Assembly (NCBI GenBank): GCA_003952965.2
Contig: CM025852.1
Location: forward strand, 26,205,457 to 26,269,456
DNA from: Morella rubra
Lineage: Eukaryota; Streptophyta; Magnoliopsida; Fagales; Myricaceae
Length of the DNA stretch: 64,000 nucleotides
Direction of reading: 5' to 3'
Shown here: positions 1-11,618 of the stretch, piece by piece
Numbering within the stretch: the stretch's first letter is position 1
Layout: each line of letters begins with the position of its first letter
Notes under the pieces: generated by a model
Seen by the model: only the letters and a program-made list of their open reading frames with translations
Databases searched by the model: none
What the model was told of the DNA's origin: nothing
Position numbers and translations under genes: made by a program

Positions 1-2198
1 CTGGATCAGACCTTGGGATTTGGAATTGATTATTAATTATTATTTATTAATAAAAAATGCGTTAAACTTTTCTTTTCTTTTTTTTTGTGCAAATTTGAAC
101 TTGCTTGGGTAAAAGAATAATAACCCGATTCAGAGGACCCGATACGGTGATACCTGCCTTCAATAAAACAGTAGAAAAGTTTAAGATTCAAAGTCAAATT
201 TGACTCATGCCGTGAATTTCTCATTAGAGGCCGTTGGCCAATCACACGTGGTAAAAGTTTTCTTTATTCAGGTTCACACCATTTAAATCATTATCTTGTT
301 TATGATTCCATGAGATTCTTGGTCCCCGTCAACAAATGCATGCAGTATGCAATATTTTTACTGAAGGGCTTCTTTTGTCTGCTAATTATGTTTCTCACGT
401 GAGAAGATTGGGAGAATATATGCAATATGATAAGTAGGTTGTCTCACATTGCTGCCTGATAGGAGAGGCTAAAGTTTTTTTTTTTTTTTTTCTGTTTTAC
501 ATGATTTTAAAAGATAATAAAAATAAATTTCACTGCACAATAGTTATCTGAGGATAATTCTAACTGGCAAGCTCTTTTATATCAATTATAAAACCCTGTT
601 GCCAACTAAAAGAGATTCTTGATTGTTAGGGGGTTTATGGGATAAGGTTTTGGTCCCGACAGGACTATTGATAGAATTCATTAATGTGTTTACAACATCG
701 TAACGTTTGTTAGAATCAGTTATGACTGAAGTTTTAGAACCGAAATTTTTTCCGGTTAATGGAGGAGTAGGGAGTTAATCTCAGTTTGGTAAGAGTCACA
801 TGCTTAATTATAATAGCAATTAGCATAGAATCTTCTTTTAAACCGAGAAGGATATTTGGGAAAAAAAACCCAATGTTGAACCATTTTATTTAACATGTAG
901 ATCACAATTTGGGGCGTGCAGTATTTGTCACCTTAAAAGAAATTCTTTAAAATAAAACATAATAGATAAATATTTTCTAAATGGTTTTGTCTTCAATGGC
1001 TGATTCCTGAGAGATCGAACAAAATATTAATTAGGTGTAGTTTTATCCAACACCACCGACTCTGGCGTGCACTCGCACATGGTATATATATCCATGAAGA
1101 AATAAAAAAATCAATTTGATTAGTGATATAATTGGGCAAATCAAACTGATTTCTAATTAAACATTAGAATGCCAATTAAGGAGCACCATCCAATGTGCTT
1201 TTCCACTCCAAATATATATATCAATTTTGGGTCATCCACTAACTCTTGTTTGTTTCATTTGAAAGCTTTCGTAAGCACTTACGCAAAGAAACTTGAACAA
1301 TGCTGCTAAACATTACAAGAGGTTTTTTTATCGTGTCCATTCTTAAGAGGTTTGGCAGCAAAATTCAATGTTACTAAACGTCATAAGAGATTCTTAATTG
1401 GATGAACAAATTCGAAGAGATAAAATGATAAAAAAAAAAAAAATTCTTCTATTCCGTTATGTTCGGAAGAGCTAATCTAGATGCTACTGAAAAAGGCCAT
1501 TTATATAAACAACAAAAGAAACAAACAAAAGCCCAACATTTGGCTTCTCTGTTACTGGAAGGGGCTTCCATAACGAGCAAACAAAGCGTCTTCTCTGCAG
1601 GTTTCGCGGATCTCAAAACAGGTGGAAAAGCACATTATGAACATGTGACAACAATGACACAGTTCGATTCATCAGAAGTGGATCTCCTGAAGCATGCGAC
1701 CATTATAATATATATATATATATATATGAAATCTACGTCTAAGTTAATAGCCGCACTCTATTGCCTACCAAAAATAATAATAGCCCCCACTCTCTTTAAT
1801 GGCTACATAAAAGTGCTTCATTAATTTAAACAAATTTCTTTGTCCCAAATTTTAATTACAGTATTTTTGTGGTATTGGAAAGCAAATTAAAGCCATTTAG
1901 ACAATGACCTTTGTGTGTCGTTTAAAATTTGACAGTGCATAAACCCTTCAATGTTATTGGAAAAAATAATAACATACTATAACATGCAAAATCATATGAT
2001 TTCCAACTACTTCTAGTTCTTATCTTCCTCCCAATTAAATATTTTCTTGTCCATTTCTAATAAGTTTTGTTGGTAGAGCAAGGTATTTCAAAAATTTATT
2101 TCAAAATTCTCACTTATAACGATGAAATATTGTGATCACATATAATTTGGTGGGTCACAAAATCGCCCAACAACAGTTTAAAAATAATCCAAAGGAAA
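1..2198. other. intergenic, no gene seen
   Basis: AT-rich DNA with short homopolymer runs and a short TA microsatellite near 1709-1727. Small open frames here (for example 1459-1824) show no family resemblance and run through the microsatellite. I see no supported gene or RNA. Confidence 0.5.
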
Positions 2199-3374
2199 TT
2201 ACTTACCAACCAGGTCGTAACAGCTTCCAAATGAGATTTTATCAGAGGACCCGTCTCCAACATCGGAACCCAAAACTTCCCATATTCTCATCTCCCCATC
2301 TAGGCTTCCACTGCAAACAGAAAGGACACCATTAGAGACACCCATGGGAACTGCTACCAACGACTTCACTGGTTTTTCATGGCCTTCCATGACGGTCATA
2401 CAATGGTACCCACTGTCCTTCCCACGTTGCCAAATCCTCACCGTCCGATCCGACGACCCACTGGCGAATAAATCATCCACGTTGATTAAGCACAGTATAG
2501 CTCCCGTGTGACCCCACAATGCCTCCACAAAAACCATGGATTCAGCACCGTTCTTCTTCTCCCAAACCAAGATCGAACGGTCAGAGCCACCCGAAAACAG
2601 AACCCGACCATCACTGTTTAAAGCTAGCGCATTGACGGTAGAGTTGTGCTTCTCTAGGGTACTTACCAAGGTGTGCCTTCGCGCATTATCATCTCTCTCC
2701 CAAACCCTAATGCACCCGTCTGCCGAAGCAGTGTAAACGACGCCACTATCAGAGACTGCAATGGCGTTCACTGCGTCTTCATGGGCTTTCACGGACTCCA
2801 AACACCGATGGTCGGAAACGTTCCATATCTTAAAGCTTTTATCCCAAGAAACAGAGTACATTAACCTTTCGTTAACAACTAGACCTGAAACTGCGTCCCA
2901 GTGTTCAATCCAAAGCCGCTTCTTGTGCCGCCGAACGTTGACATAGTTCCTCGGCAAAAGGGAACGGTACAAGCGGTCTTTGACGGTGGGAAGCGTGGAC
3001 ACGAGGTGGTGCCGTTTGGACTGTGCGATTTGCCATACACGGATCTTGGAATCTTGGTGAGCGGTGAAGATCTTGGTGTCGTTGAATGCAATGGACTTCA
3101 CAGACCCGGAACTGGGATCCTCGTTGAATGACTCAACATGGGTGTAGTTGGAGAGATTGAAGACGTTGATTATGTTATTGGAAGCGGCATAGAGGAGGTT
3201 GTTGTGGACGGCAAGGCAGCTGATATGGGAGTGTGGGGTTTTGAGAGCGATAACACGGTGGTGCTTGGTGAGGCTTCCATGAGATAGTACGGAACACTGT
3301 TCGCAACCGGGAGAGATATTGGTTTGAGGACCCAATATTGTGGCCTGCTGCGACACTGCTTGACTGCAATGCAT
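2199..3374 (-). CDS. WD40 repeat protein, JINGUBANG-like
   Basis: Single-exon gene for 391 residues. The protein is almost entirely WD40 repeats, forming a beta-propeller scaffold. Repeat endings are visible as IRVWQ, FKIWN, IRVWE, ILVWE, VRIWQ and MRIWE, with GH or H/D turns between them. An N-terminal tail of about 45 residues precedes the first blade (HSHISCLAVHNNLLYAAS). The intronless structure and the SVSWDKSFKIW and SADGCIRVWERD blades match the JINGUBANG-like plant WD40 family. Its founding member restrains pollen germination, but this copy's role cannot be read from sequence. No other domain (F-box, kinase) is present, so it probably acts through partner proteins. Start chosen at MHCSQAV: it opens the frame and lies about 65 bp below a TATA box. 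The N-terminus is less certain than the propeller. Confidence 0.9.
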   Translation of the reverse strand: MHCSQAVSQQATILGPQTNISPGCEQCSVLSHGSLTKHHRVIALKTPHSHISCLAVHNNLLYAASNNIINVFNLSNYTHVESFNEDPSSGSVKSIAFNDTKIFTAHQDSKIRVWQIAQSKRHHLVSTLPTVKDRLYRSLLPRNYVNVRRHKKRLWIEHWDAVSGLVVNERLMYSVSWDKSFKIWNVSDHRCLESVKAHEDAVNAIAVSDSGVVYTASADGCIRVWERDDNARRHTLVSTLEKHNSTVNALALNSDGRVLFSGGSDRSILVWEKKNGAESMVFVEALWGHTGAILCLINVDDLFASGSSDRTVRIWQRGKDSGYHCMTVMEGHEKPVKSLVAVPMGVSNGVLSVCSGSLDGEMRIWEVLGSDVGDGSSDKISFGSCYDLVGK

Positions 3375-3436
3375 TGGCGAACGAATGCTGTCAGGGAGAA
3401 AGAGAAAGATTTTAGTGGTGAAATATGTCGGGGGCG

Positions 3437-3447
3437 GATATATATAA
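3437..3447 (-). promoter_or_regulatory. TATA box of the WD40 gene
   Basis: On the minus strand the sequence reads GGTTTATATATAT, about 65-75 bp upstream of the WD40 start codon. That leaves room for a short leader. Assigned by position and consensus only. Confidence 0.5.
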
Positions 3448-4917
3448 ACCTTAAAAAAAGGAAATCATTTTTATTTTTTTTGAAAAACTAATACTTTACC
3501 TTTCAAATTCCAACGCCCAAAGGCCTCGTATCGGGGAGCATATTTATTTGGTCGGGAAAGTACTGGGGTTAACCAGCTGCCTGGGAATCAAGCAGACCCA
3601 GCCAATCGCTTCACAGAAATAGAATGGTAAAACTAAACTTGATTGGTTTGCTCGAACTACTGTACTACTCGAAAAGAAACTCCTCCGCCTTTTAGGGTCT
3701 GCATTAACTGAGTAAAACTTGAAAGGAACTGCTGGGCCAGGAAGAATATGAAGTTTACATATGCACATACAAATATATTATTTAAGGAAGACCAATGTCT
3801 TGGGGCGAATAGACTAATACTGTTATTGGACGGCTTAACCAGTAGGCCGATACAGCTTTGATCTGCAACACATGGGATCGATCATGGAATATCATGTTTT
3901 GTTCGATTAGGTCCCAGTCCAGTGGAACGTGTCACTCAATGGGTAAACCTTTCCAAGACAAATGGAAAGATTGGTTCAAAAGCAAGCTACTTTTCGGTTA
4001 ATATAATGTGGGAATGTCGCATGTTTTTGGTGCCGTTCAGGTTTAGAGTTCCTCAATCATGATTAGAAGACATGTGACTGCCCACTCAAATTCGATTTTA
4101 AGAACTAAGCCTCTTTTAGGCCAACAAACACACAACACCTGCAGGAAGGTAAATCTGTGGAGATATCAATATAAGAATGGCCTGGGACCAAGCCGGCGGG
4201 TGGGCGGGGTGGGGGGCTTGGTGGTGGAGGAGGACCGGGCCTAAGACTTTGAAGACTAGAAAAAGTTGTACAGCAATGGCCCCGAAGAAAGCTCCCGGCT
4301 TCATCTCTCAAAATGGGACATTGAGCCCATGGACCACCAGAGACTTGCTAAAAGAGAAACCGCAAAAGCAGTTTATGTTGTAAGTTATACAAACGGCAAA
4401 CCTATCTAAGAATATTCAAACTGTCCTCCTATTTCTCTCGATTTGTTCAATTTTGTGTAATTATATCTACTTTCTCACCATCACTTGGGAAGTTATTTGG
4501 AAAATAATATTTTAAATCGAGAGGAATTATATTAATCAACCTCCTAAACTCTATGACCAATTACAATCATGCCTTCTATGATAAAAATGTTCTTATTAGA
4601 TATTGGTGCCCGCGAGCAAGAGTATTTACCAAGAACTAATTCAGATTATTTCTTTGACCCAATACTGTAAACATACATTTGAAAATGATATGGCCGAAGA
4701 AGGATCGAAACACATTAACTTACATATGAAGAGCAAGCTGGACTACGAAAAGCACTGCTCTAATTAACTTACATATGAAGAGTTGCATACGTTAGAGCCT
4801 CGTAAGCAGACTGGCCTAAGCAACCTTAACTTATTCTTAGGAAAATAAAAGGTTTAAAAAAGAACAGCTAGATGTGATGGGGATCACAAAAGTAGAACGT
4901 ACGTTCTGTATAACAGA
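3448..4917. other. intergenic, no gene seen
   Basis: Spacer between the WD40 promoter and the P450 stop codon. A GC-rich patch at about 4190-4240 gives overlapping open frames on both strands without recognisable protein. Nothing else supported. Confidence 0.45.
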
Positions 4918-6597
4918 TTAATGATCATGGCGTGAAATTGGCAAAAGATGCAGAGGAACTTTCTTCATAATAGTTAGCGCAAAGATCTCACTCGTGTCCA
5001 AGTCCTTCGCTGTTACTCCAGCAGGCAACTTCCAATCAAACCAATATAAAAGGTTCGCCAAAACATATTCGATTGTTGTTAGTCCATATGACATACCAGC
5101 GCAGGCCCTTCTACCGCCGCCGAATACGACGAATTTGAAGTCTGGGTCTAAAGCAATATCTGTTGAGTTTTTATTCTCGAATCTCTCTGGAATAAATTCC
5201 TCTGCACTGTCCCAAACGTTGGGGTCCCTTTGAATGGCCCATGCGTTGACGTACACTCTTGCCTTGCAAGGAATGTCATAGCCTCCCAGTCTAGCAGTTG
5301 CAGCTGTTTCTCGGGGAAGCAGGAGGGGCACAGGAGCATGTAGTCTAAGGGTCTCCTTCACGACACATTTCAGGTAGCTCATATTATTGACATCAACCGC
5401 ATCTATCTTTGATTTCTTTCCCACAACTTCTTGGACCTCTTGTTGCGCTTTCCTCATGATATTTGGCTGTCTCATGAGCTCTGTCATTGCCCACTCCAAT
5501 GTTGACATGGTGGTATCTGTTGCTCCAATAAACATGTCCTGAGATTTTATATCATAAAGAAATTATTAACAAACTGTTGTGCATTTGTGTCCATGTTTAT
5601 GTGTTTGTGTTTGTGTGTGCAGAGTAAGAGAGAGAGAGAGAGAGACCATGAGGATCGCTTTGATTGTCTCTTGATTGAGATCTAATTTATACAGGCCATC
5701 TTCTTTAAGCTGAAGAAGAATATCTATAAAATTTCTCCCAGTAGCAGAGAGGTTACCATCTGTCTTCAACTTCTTTCGCTCCTCAATCACTCGCTCAAAG
5801 AATAAATCTACCTCTCTGGTAACCTTTTTCAGTCTCCGGATCAAGCCTGTAAGGTTATCCAACCATCCTAGAGAAGGAAAGAAGTCTCTAAAAGTAAAAC
5901 CTTGAACTTCCAAGAGTATCTTCTTCGAGAACTCCCCCCATTGGCTCTTACCATCTTCTCCGACGCACCTTTGTCCAAGAATAGATCGACATACTATGGT
6001 GGTTGTGACATTAACCAGCAAGTCACTGACATTAACCACTTCGCCTTTTAGACTTGAACGTCGTATATCTTTAATCAAAATATCAATTTCTTCATCCCTG
6101 TGGAATTGAAATAATTCCACTTTCTGTTGGCTAAGAAGCTCTTGAACGCACATCTTCCTAATCTCTCGCCAGTACGCACCATAGGGTGAAAATGCCAAGT
6201 CTGGGCATCCGTTGAGGGCCAAATCGATATTAGTTGCTCTGAAGCGATTGGAGAAGACAATGTCCTGCTTCTTACACATTTCCTTGACCAGTTCTGGTGA
6301 GGAAACCACAAGAGCTGGAGCACTGCCCAAGTTCAAGAGCAGTATGGGACCATACCTGTTGGTGAGGGCTTGAAAAGAGCGATGAGGTAATGTACCCACC
6401 TGATGGAGGTTGCCAATTAGGGGTAGCTTTGGTGGGGAGGGAGGAAAATTGAGATTGCCATCTCCAGTGCGCTTACGGAAAAGAAGGGAAAAGGGGAGGA
6501 GAATTATTAGGAAGAAAAGTAAGAGCATCAAACAGAGAACGCCAACTCCATGCGACTCTTGCCACGTGAATGACTGCAACAATGGGATTAGAGCCAT
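4918..6597 (-). CDS. cytochrome P450, CYP71-type
   Basis: Two exons, 5647-6597 and 4918-5538, joined in phase 0 across a 108-bp intron (5539-5646). The join restores the I-helix AILMDMFIGATDTT and gives about 523 residues, normal for the family. An N-terminal membrane anchor (residues about 18-40, LLLFFLIILLPFSLLF) precedes the proline hinge PPSPPKLPLIGN, implying ER anchoring. Other P450 marks are K-helix KETLRLHAP, FIPERF, and the haem loop FGGGRRACAG whose Cys binds iron. The single intron just before GATDTT is typical of CYP71-clan genes. Such enzymes perform NADPH- and O2-dependent hydroxylations in specialised metabolism; substrate and subfamily cannot be told here. All key motifs are intact. 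The intron contains TG and CT repeats. Confidence 0.93.
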
Positions 6598-6698
6598 TTC
6601 CTCATGAAACTCATAAGCGGCCTGCCCTGTATTATAAGCGTATGATTTTCAAGGCCAAGCATTAATTAGGACAGGAGTTGGAAGAAATATTTTGATGC

Positions 6699-6708
6699 TA
6701 TATATATA
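6699..6708 (-). promoter_or_regulatory. TATA box of the P450 gene
   Basis: Minus-strand CCTATATATATAG lies about 100 bp upstream of the P450 start codon. Assigned by consensus and position only. Confidence 0.45.
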
Positions 6709-9449
6709 GGAACAATATTACACCTAACCTTCTGGTATACAATGATGATTGTGAATATTTCAAATGTCTGGTTTAGTTTTGGACAACAAAGCCTAAAATT
6801 TTATTATTACTCGATCGGTGCATGCATGCGGTACGTGGGGAGGTTGGGGCCTTGGGGGTAGTCTAAATTGTGGACCTCCTCGCTAGAGGTCACGTTGAAT
6901 ACATAATAAAACTACGCGTGCAGAACTGTATGTAAGGAGTAATTGAGGTCGGAAGGATTAGGGGATGCCATAATTCTCACCCCCGATTCCTGATGACCCG
7001 GCAAATTCTGAGCCCTCAATGTTTGCTTCTCTCTTGGCCTTTCAAAATGGCTCAGATGCAATTGAAATTCCTCTCTTGAACCCCTCAAAAAGATGTAGGA
7101 AGCTCTTCTTTTTCTTCTAGTCTAAACAAAAGTAGGCAAATGCTTTAGCTTGAGGCTTAACAAGAACAAATTATCAAGGCACAAATTTAACTCTCTCTCT
7201 TTGAAATAGAGGCCGCATTAATAAATCTACACCCTACTACCATTATAAGGGAGACTAACATGCATAAGGTGATCATCTATGCTATCCTATATATAGAGGA
7301 TACTCCTCCGGAAAACGACAATAACGATTAACAAGCCCTGTTGGATTGGATAAACTTAATAATATTGCTAGAAGAAAGTTAATTCTGGTCTAGAGCATCT
7401 TAGGCATGCAGAGGTCGGTTGGGTTGGATATAATATATAGGGTGCAAGAAGAATGTCCTGGGTCTAGAGCTAGAAAGGTACGTAGTGGTTGGTTTGAAAG
7501 GACAAAACCATGTACACCTATTTCTGCGTGCTTCTGTTCTAAATTGGAAGTTAGCTAGCCCCGGTACACATAGGTTTTAATGCTTAATTAGGCTCTCGTC
7601 TATTAACTAATCGACCAAATTTTAGGAGCTTTCACTTTTAGGTCTCATAACTTTTATATATTGGACAAAAATCCACAAACTAAATTGTTCCACGTACGTC
7701 TGCTTAATTTGTAGATAAAAATATTAATGCAGCTTCTTATGCAATATTCTCTAGTAATTTATCATTTGCATATGTACCCTCTTATCTGTATTTCTTTCTG
7801 ATCAAAATGCGCTTCATGTTTTTTCCGAGTTCGGTTACTATGCTAAGCATTATTGTGCTGAGCGACGGTTGAGATTAAAAGTTAGAGATCCAACGATTGT
7901 AATTAAATACATCATTTAAAAATTTAAAACATTTTAATTGATATGGAACAATCTGAACCTTTAAATAAAATTTTTAATTTCAACAGTTACTCAGCGCAAT
8001 AGCGCTTGGCACAATTACCAAACTCTGTTTTTCCCAGCCGGGTGAGCATTTTGGGTTGCAGAAAAAACCAATAAAAATTGGCTTAGATTGACATTTTATA
8101 GCGATAAACCAGTGACTTATAGGACTTCGGGGAATAAATCTCCTTCTCCTCGGGGAACAAGCCTTCTCCTTCTCCGCACGTACCTGAAACAAAAAGTGAC
8201 AAAGCTTTGTTCACTGCAAATGTGTGCTTACCTCTTCTCTATGCGTGGTCTACTATATAAATATATATATATACACCCCTTGTCTTCTATGCTCGTCCCA
8301 TCTACCTTACCAACAGTCATACCAAGTTCATCCGCTACTCGAGGGAGTAATTGGGATGTGCGCCGCTTAATGTCCACGTCCTATTCTAAGCGGCTCGGGT
8401 CCTTTGGAAATGTCTCATTGACTCAATTATATCCAACCCCAGTGCCCTTCTTATCCGTTTCTTCTAACAACGCATAGAACGATAGTTAATGGCAGATGAT
8501 CAGCAGCAAATGAATGCAACCCTTGATACTGACTAGATCTGGTAACGATTGTGCAACATCTTGAAACCTGTACCTGGAAACTCAGATTTCCTTAGAAAAT
8601 GTACTTGTTAACTGAGATTTGAAAAGATTTGTCTGTAAACGTCGTTGCATTACGAGGGGTCAGAAACAAATTGCCCAAATCATGGAGACACGACCAACAA
8701 AATGGCCCAACCAGGGTGTTGTCCCTGAACATGTGGGACAACCTGTACGTGGTAGTCCTGAACGAGGGAAACAAGCGACGTTGCCTCTAAGGGATTTCTT
8801 TATGCCCTAAATATTTTTACCTTTTAATTAAAGCACGATCTGCTTTTCCGATTTGGATATATATGTTTGTCAAATATTACATGTCTTTAAACCCAGTTCT
8901 AGTTAGGGTGTACTGGGAACACAATTCTTGTTCGATTTTCCATTAAAATAGAATTAGTGAATTAAAAGGAGAGTCTAAGTTATGGACCATTTAATCTTTG
9001 CAAAATTTGCCCATGGTGTTGAGGTTATGGCTGGGCACCGATACTGCTAGTGCCGCAAACCATTCACTTCTCCACGGTGGCTGACGGTGCCTGATTTTGT
9101 CATAGGGCAGAGACCTAGGCAATAGCGGTGGAAACCGCTGCTAAAATCGTGAAAGGCGTTGTCGTTTTGAGGGGCATGAAATCCTAAATGTTTCAAAGCC
9201 CTTCTCTCTCGCTTCACTTTTCTTCTTGTTCGCATCAATGCCTCTCTCGTCTCCTCTCTCGGGATCAGTCCAAATTTGCAGATCTCTCTTCTCTCTTGAG
9301 TTGCTTTTGGGTTTGTTGTTATTTGAATTTCTCCCCCAAAATGGTTGTGATTTGTTTGGTTTTGGATGGGATTTGTTTGGTTTTGGTGAATTTTTTGCAA
9401 CTTTGTTGATTTTGGTGGATTTTCGTTTGTTATGTGCAGTGCTAGTAAC
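6709..9449. other. intergenic, mostly featureless
   Basis: AT-rich spacer upstream of the P450. Small open frames at 7980-8477 and 8592-8810 show no recognisable protein. From about 9025 the DNA becomes rich in GCGGTGG-type motifs, resembling the subterminal regions of hAT elements (see findings). Confidence 0.4.
9442..9449 (+). repeat. left target-site duplication of the hAT-like element
   Basis: CTAGTAAC directly flanks the left inverted repeat. It matches CTAATAAC at 10859-10866 with one difference. Eight base pairs is the hAT superfamily duplication length. Confidence 0.75.
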
Positions 9450-9707
9450 CAGTGGCGGATAGGGGACGCCCCCCCCCCCCCCCCATTGGACCAGCCAAAC
9501 TCATAAGTTGGTTTGGGACTATGGGAGCCCGATCCCTATAGGCCCAGGCCAACCCTGGTTTTCTCCTACAGGGCTTGGCCCGTTAGGTCCAGACCCTTTT
9601 ATTTTTTAATATGCAGAAGGTGAAACGGCTTCGTTTTCACCCTCTGCCTTAAAAAAAAAAAAATCAAAACGTAAAACTGTAAAACGAAAAAACAAAAATA
9701 TCAAAAC

Positions 9708-9732
9708 AAGGTGAAACGGTGCGTTTCACCTT
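9708..9732. repeat. hairpin inside the hAT-like element
   Basis: AAGGTGAAACG, a 3-base loop, then the exact reverse complement CGTTTCACCTT. A related imperfect version lies at about 9617-9648. It may be a subterminal protein-binding or DNA-structure site; function unknown. Confidence 0.7.
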
Positions 9733-9970
9733 CCGCTCTCTCTCTCTCTCTCTCTCTCACGTTTATCCTCTCTCTCTCTTCGAATTTTCCCTCCCTCTCT
9801 CTTTCTCGCCCACCACCGCACCATCGTGCCCACTGCAGCACTACCCCGTTATCCACCGGACCACCACCCACCGCCGCACCACTGCAGTTGCACCGCAGCA
9901 TCAGCAATCCAGCATCCAGCCGCTGCGCTGCGCCGCACCACTGCGGTTGTTGTGGGTCTCTCTCTTTCTC

Positions 9971-10003
<33 letters not shown>

Positions 10004-10067
10004 GTGCCACGGCCCACAGGTCACAGTCCACAGTCTCTCTCTCTCTCTGTGCCACGGCCCACAGTCC

Positions 10068-10069
<2 letters not shown>

Positions 10070-10124
<55 letters not shown>
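10070..10124 (+). repeat. CT dinucleotide microsatellite
   Basis: An almost uninterrupted (CT)n run. Together with shorter CT tracts from 9735 onward it creates open frames of Ser-Leu repeats in one direction and Arg-Glu in the other. These are not genes. Confidence 0.9.
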
Positions 10125-10125
<1 letters not shown>

Positions 10126-10471
10126 AACTCTCGGTCTTTGCCTCTCTCTCTTGACTCTCAGCTCTCTATCAAATTCTCAATCTCATTATTTTGATTTTTG
10201 ACGGTTTCAATTTTTGCAGGATCCTCGAGATTTTACACTTGAAAATTCCTGACCCTCCGACCCCTAGTACGTCTCTCTATTCAAGATTCTCTATCTACAA
10301 TTAAGTAAAAAAATTCATTTATTTAGTATGCTAAAAATGCTTTAGGGTTTGGAATTTTATGATTTGTGAAATTGTTGGAGGATGGGATTGAATTGGTTTG
10401 GAATTTGGATTTATGTGATTTGTGAAACTGTTTATTTGAATTGGTTTGTGAAATTGTTTCCATTCTTGAAT

Positions 10472-10725
10472 AATTTGATTGTAATATCAATTGAATGCAA
10501 TGTAATTAGATTGGAATTTGGATTTGAATTAGGGATTTTGACATTTTGTGACATTGGGGATTTTTTTTAATAGTATCATTTTTAATTAATTTGATTGTAA
10601 TATCAATTGAATGCAATGTAATTAGATTTTAATTTAGATTTGAATTAAGGATTTTGACATTTTGTGAAATTGGGATTTTTGTAATAGTATCATTTTTGAT
10701 TAATTTGATTGTAACATCTATTATT
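10472..10725 (+). repeat. tandem repeat, about 116-bp unit, 2.2 copies
   Basis: Units start at 10472, 10588 and 10702, each with AATTTGATTGTAAYATC and then, in the two full units, GAATGCAATGTAATTAGATT and a shared GATTTTGACATTTTGTGA block. Copies differ by a few substitutions and small gaps. The array sits inside the 3' half of the non-autonomous hAT-like element. Confidence 0.8.
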
Positions 10726-10858
10726 TTTAATGCTTTTAGTCTTTAATTTTCGATATTGTAACTCTAAGAAAAATTTTTGCATTACGAAGGAAAAAAATTA
10801 TTGTTATTTTGCGTTTAAAGTTCGACCCCCATGAATTTTGATCCTGGATCTGCCACTG

Positions 10859-10866
10859 CTAATAAC
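10859..10866 (+). repeat. right target-site duplication of the hAT-like element
   Basis: CTAATAAC abuts the right inverted repeat and pairs with CTAGTAAC at 9442-9449. Confidence 0.75.
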
Positions 10867-11582
10867 CACCATCTGCCGCCACTAAAACCGACACCGCACA
10901 TAATCAATTTTCTTCCAAACGGTGCTGGAAGCGGTGATCAAAATTTGGACATTATCAAAGGCGGTGGTGGTTGAGGGCTTAATTGCCACCTTCATAATAA
11001 ATGCATAACCCTAATTGAGGTCTTACATCCAAGCTGATCCCATCCAAATTCATTCTATAAAAATTGTTCTGGTATTTTCCTCCTTACTAAAAAGATATTT
11101 AAATTTTACATACCTTTGTGTACTCATTTCTTTTCCTATTTCTCTTTCTTGTAGGACGATATACATTCGCCTTCTTTTACTTGCTTTTTACATATACTGA
11201 CCACAAAAAATAACCTGAAATCTCGAAGGACAGAAAAATATGAAAATAGGGGAAGAATAATGGGAGGGAGAAACAAAGCCCATACCGCATGGGAAAATAA
11301 AAGAACAGTACCACAACACGTGGTGGTCCGTGGAGCATGGTCTAATGGACAACTCCATGAGACAGCTAGCTACAGTATCATTGCTCCCTTGAAAAACTAA
11401 TGGCTAGGGACGCGCTTTTCCGAAATCTCTCTCGTGCACATATCTCAGTGTTACTGTGCCTCTCCGTGTCTCTCTGTCACTGAGCTTAACACCAAGCACA
11501 AGAAACTAGACAAATTCGAGGAATGTCAATTTGCCACTGAGTCTCCTCGCAAAGCTTTGGTCAAAGAGAGAAAAGAGGGAGT

Positions 11583-11617
<35 letters not shown>
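10867..11617. other. intergenic and 5' leader of the hydrolase gene
   Basis: The first 150 bp have more GCGGTGG-like motifs. The rest is AT-rich, ending in the leader of the next gene. Upstream ATGs at 11434 and 11531 precede the chosen start; the second is in frame with it. A GA repeat runs from about 11585 to the start codon. Confidence 0.4.
11585..11617 (+). repeat. GA microsatellite abutting the start codon
   Basis: (GA)n ends a few bases before the hydrolase ATG. It is in frame with an upstream ATG and would encode Arg-Glu repeats, so its length decides whether that upstream ATG stays in frame. Confidence 0.85.

Positions 11618-11618
<1 letters not shown>

Larger units (their letters stand above)
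9450..10858. mobile_element. non-autonomous hAT-like transposon (1.4 kb)
   Basis: The left end begins CAGTGGCGGATAGGGG; the right end, read inward on the minus strand, is CAGTGGCAGATCCAGG. These form imperfect terminal inverted repeats. The 8-bp flanks agree at seven positions, which fixes both borders. The interior has no transposase frame. It carries a C run near 9468-9484, an 11-bp-arm hairpin (9708-9732), long CT microsatellites (about 9735-10125) and a 116-bp tandem repeat (10472-10725). Terminal sequences of this CAGTGGCGGA type are known from plant hAT elements with TTF/BED-type transposases; that assignment is from memory, while the TIRs and duplication are seen directly. Confidence 0.8.

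Noticed and set aside
4105-4383. Overlapping short frames on both strands in GC-rich DNA
   Set aside because: No homology recognised; a GC-rich patch lacks stops by composition.
9701-10194. Several overlapping open frames of 68-147 codons on both strands
   Set aside because: They are translations of CT/GA microsatellites inside a transposon, giving Ser-Leu or Arg-Glu repeats.
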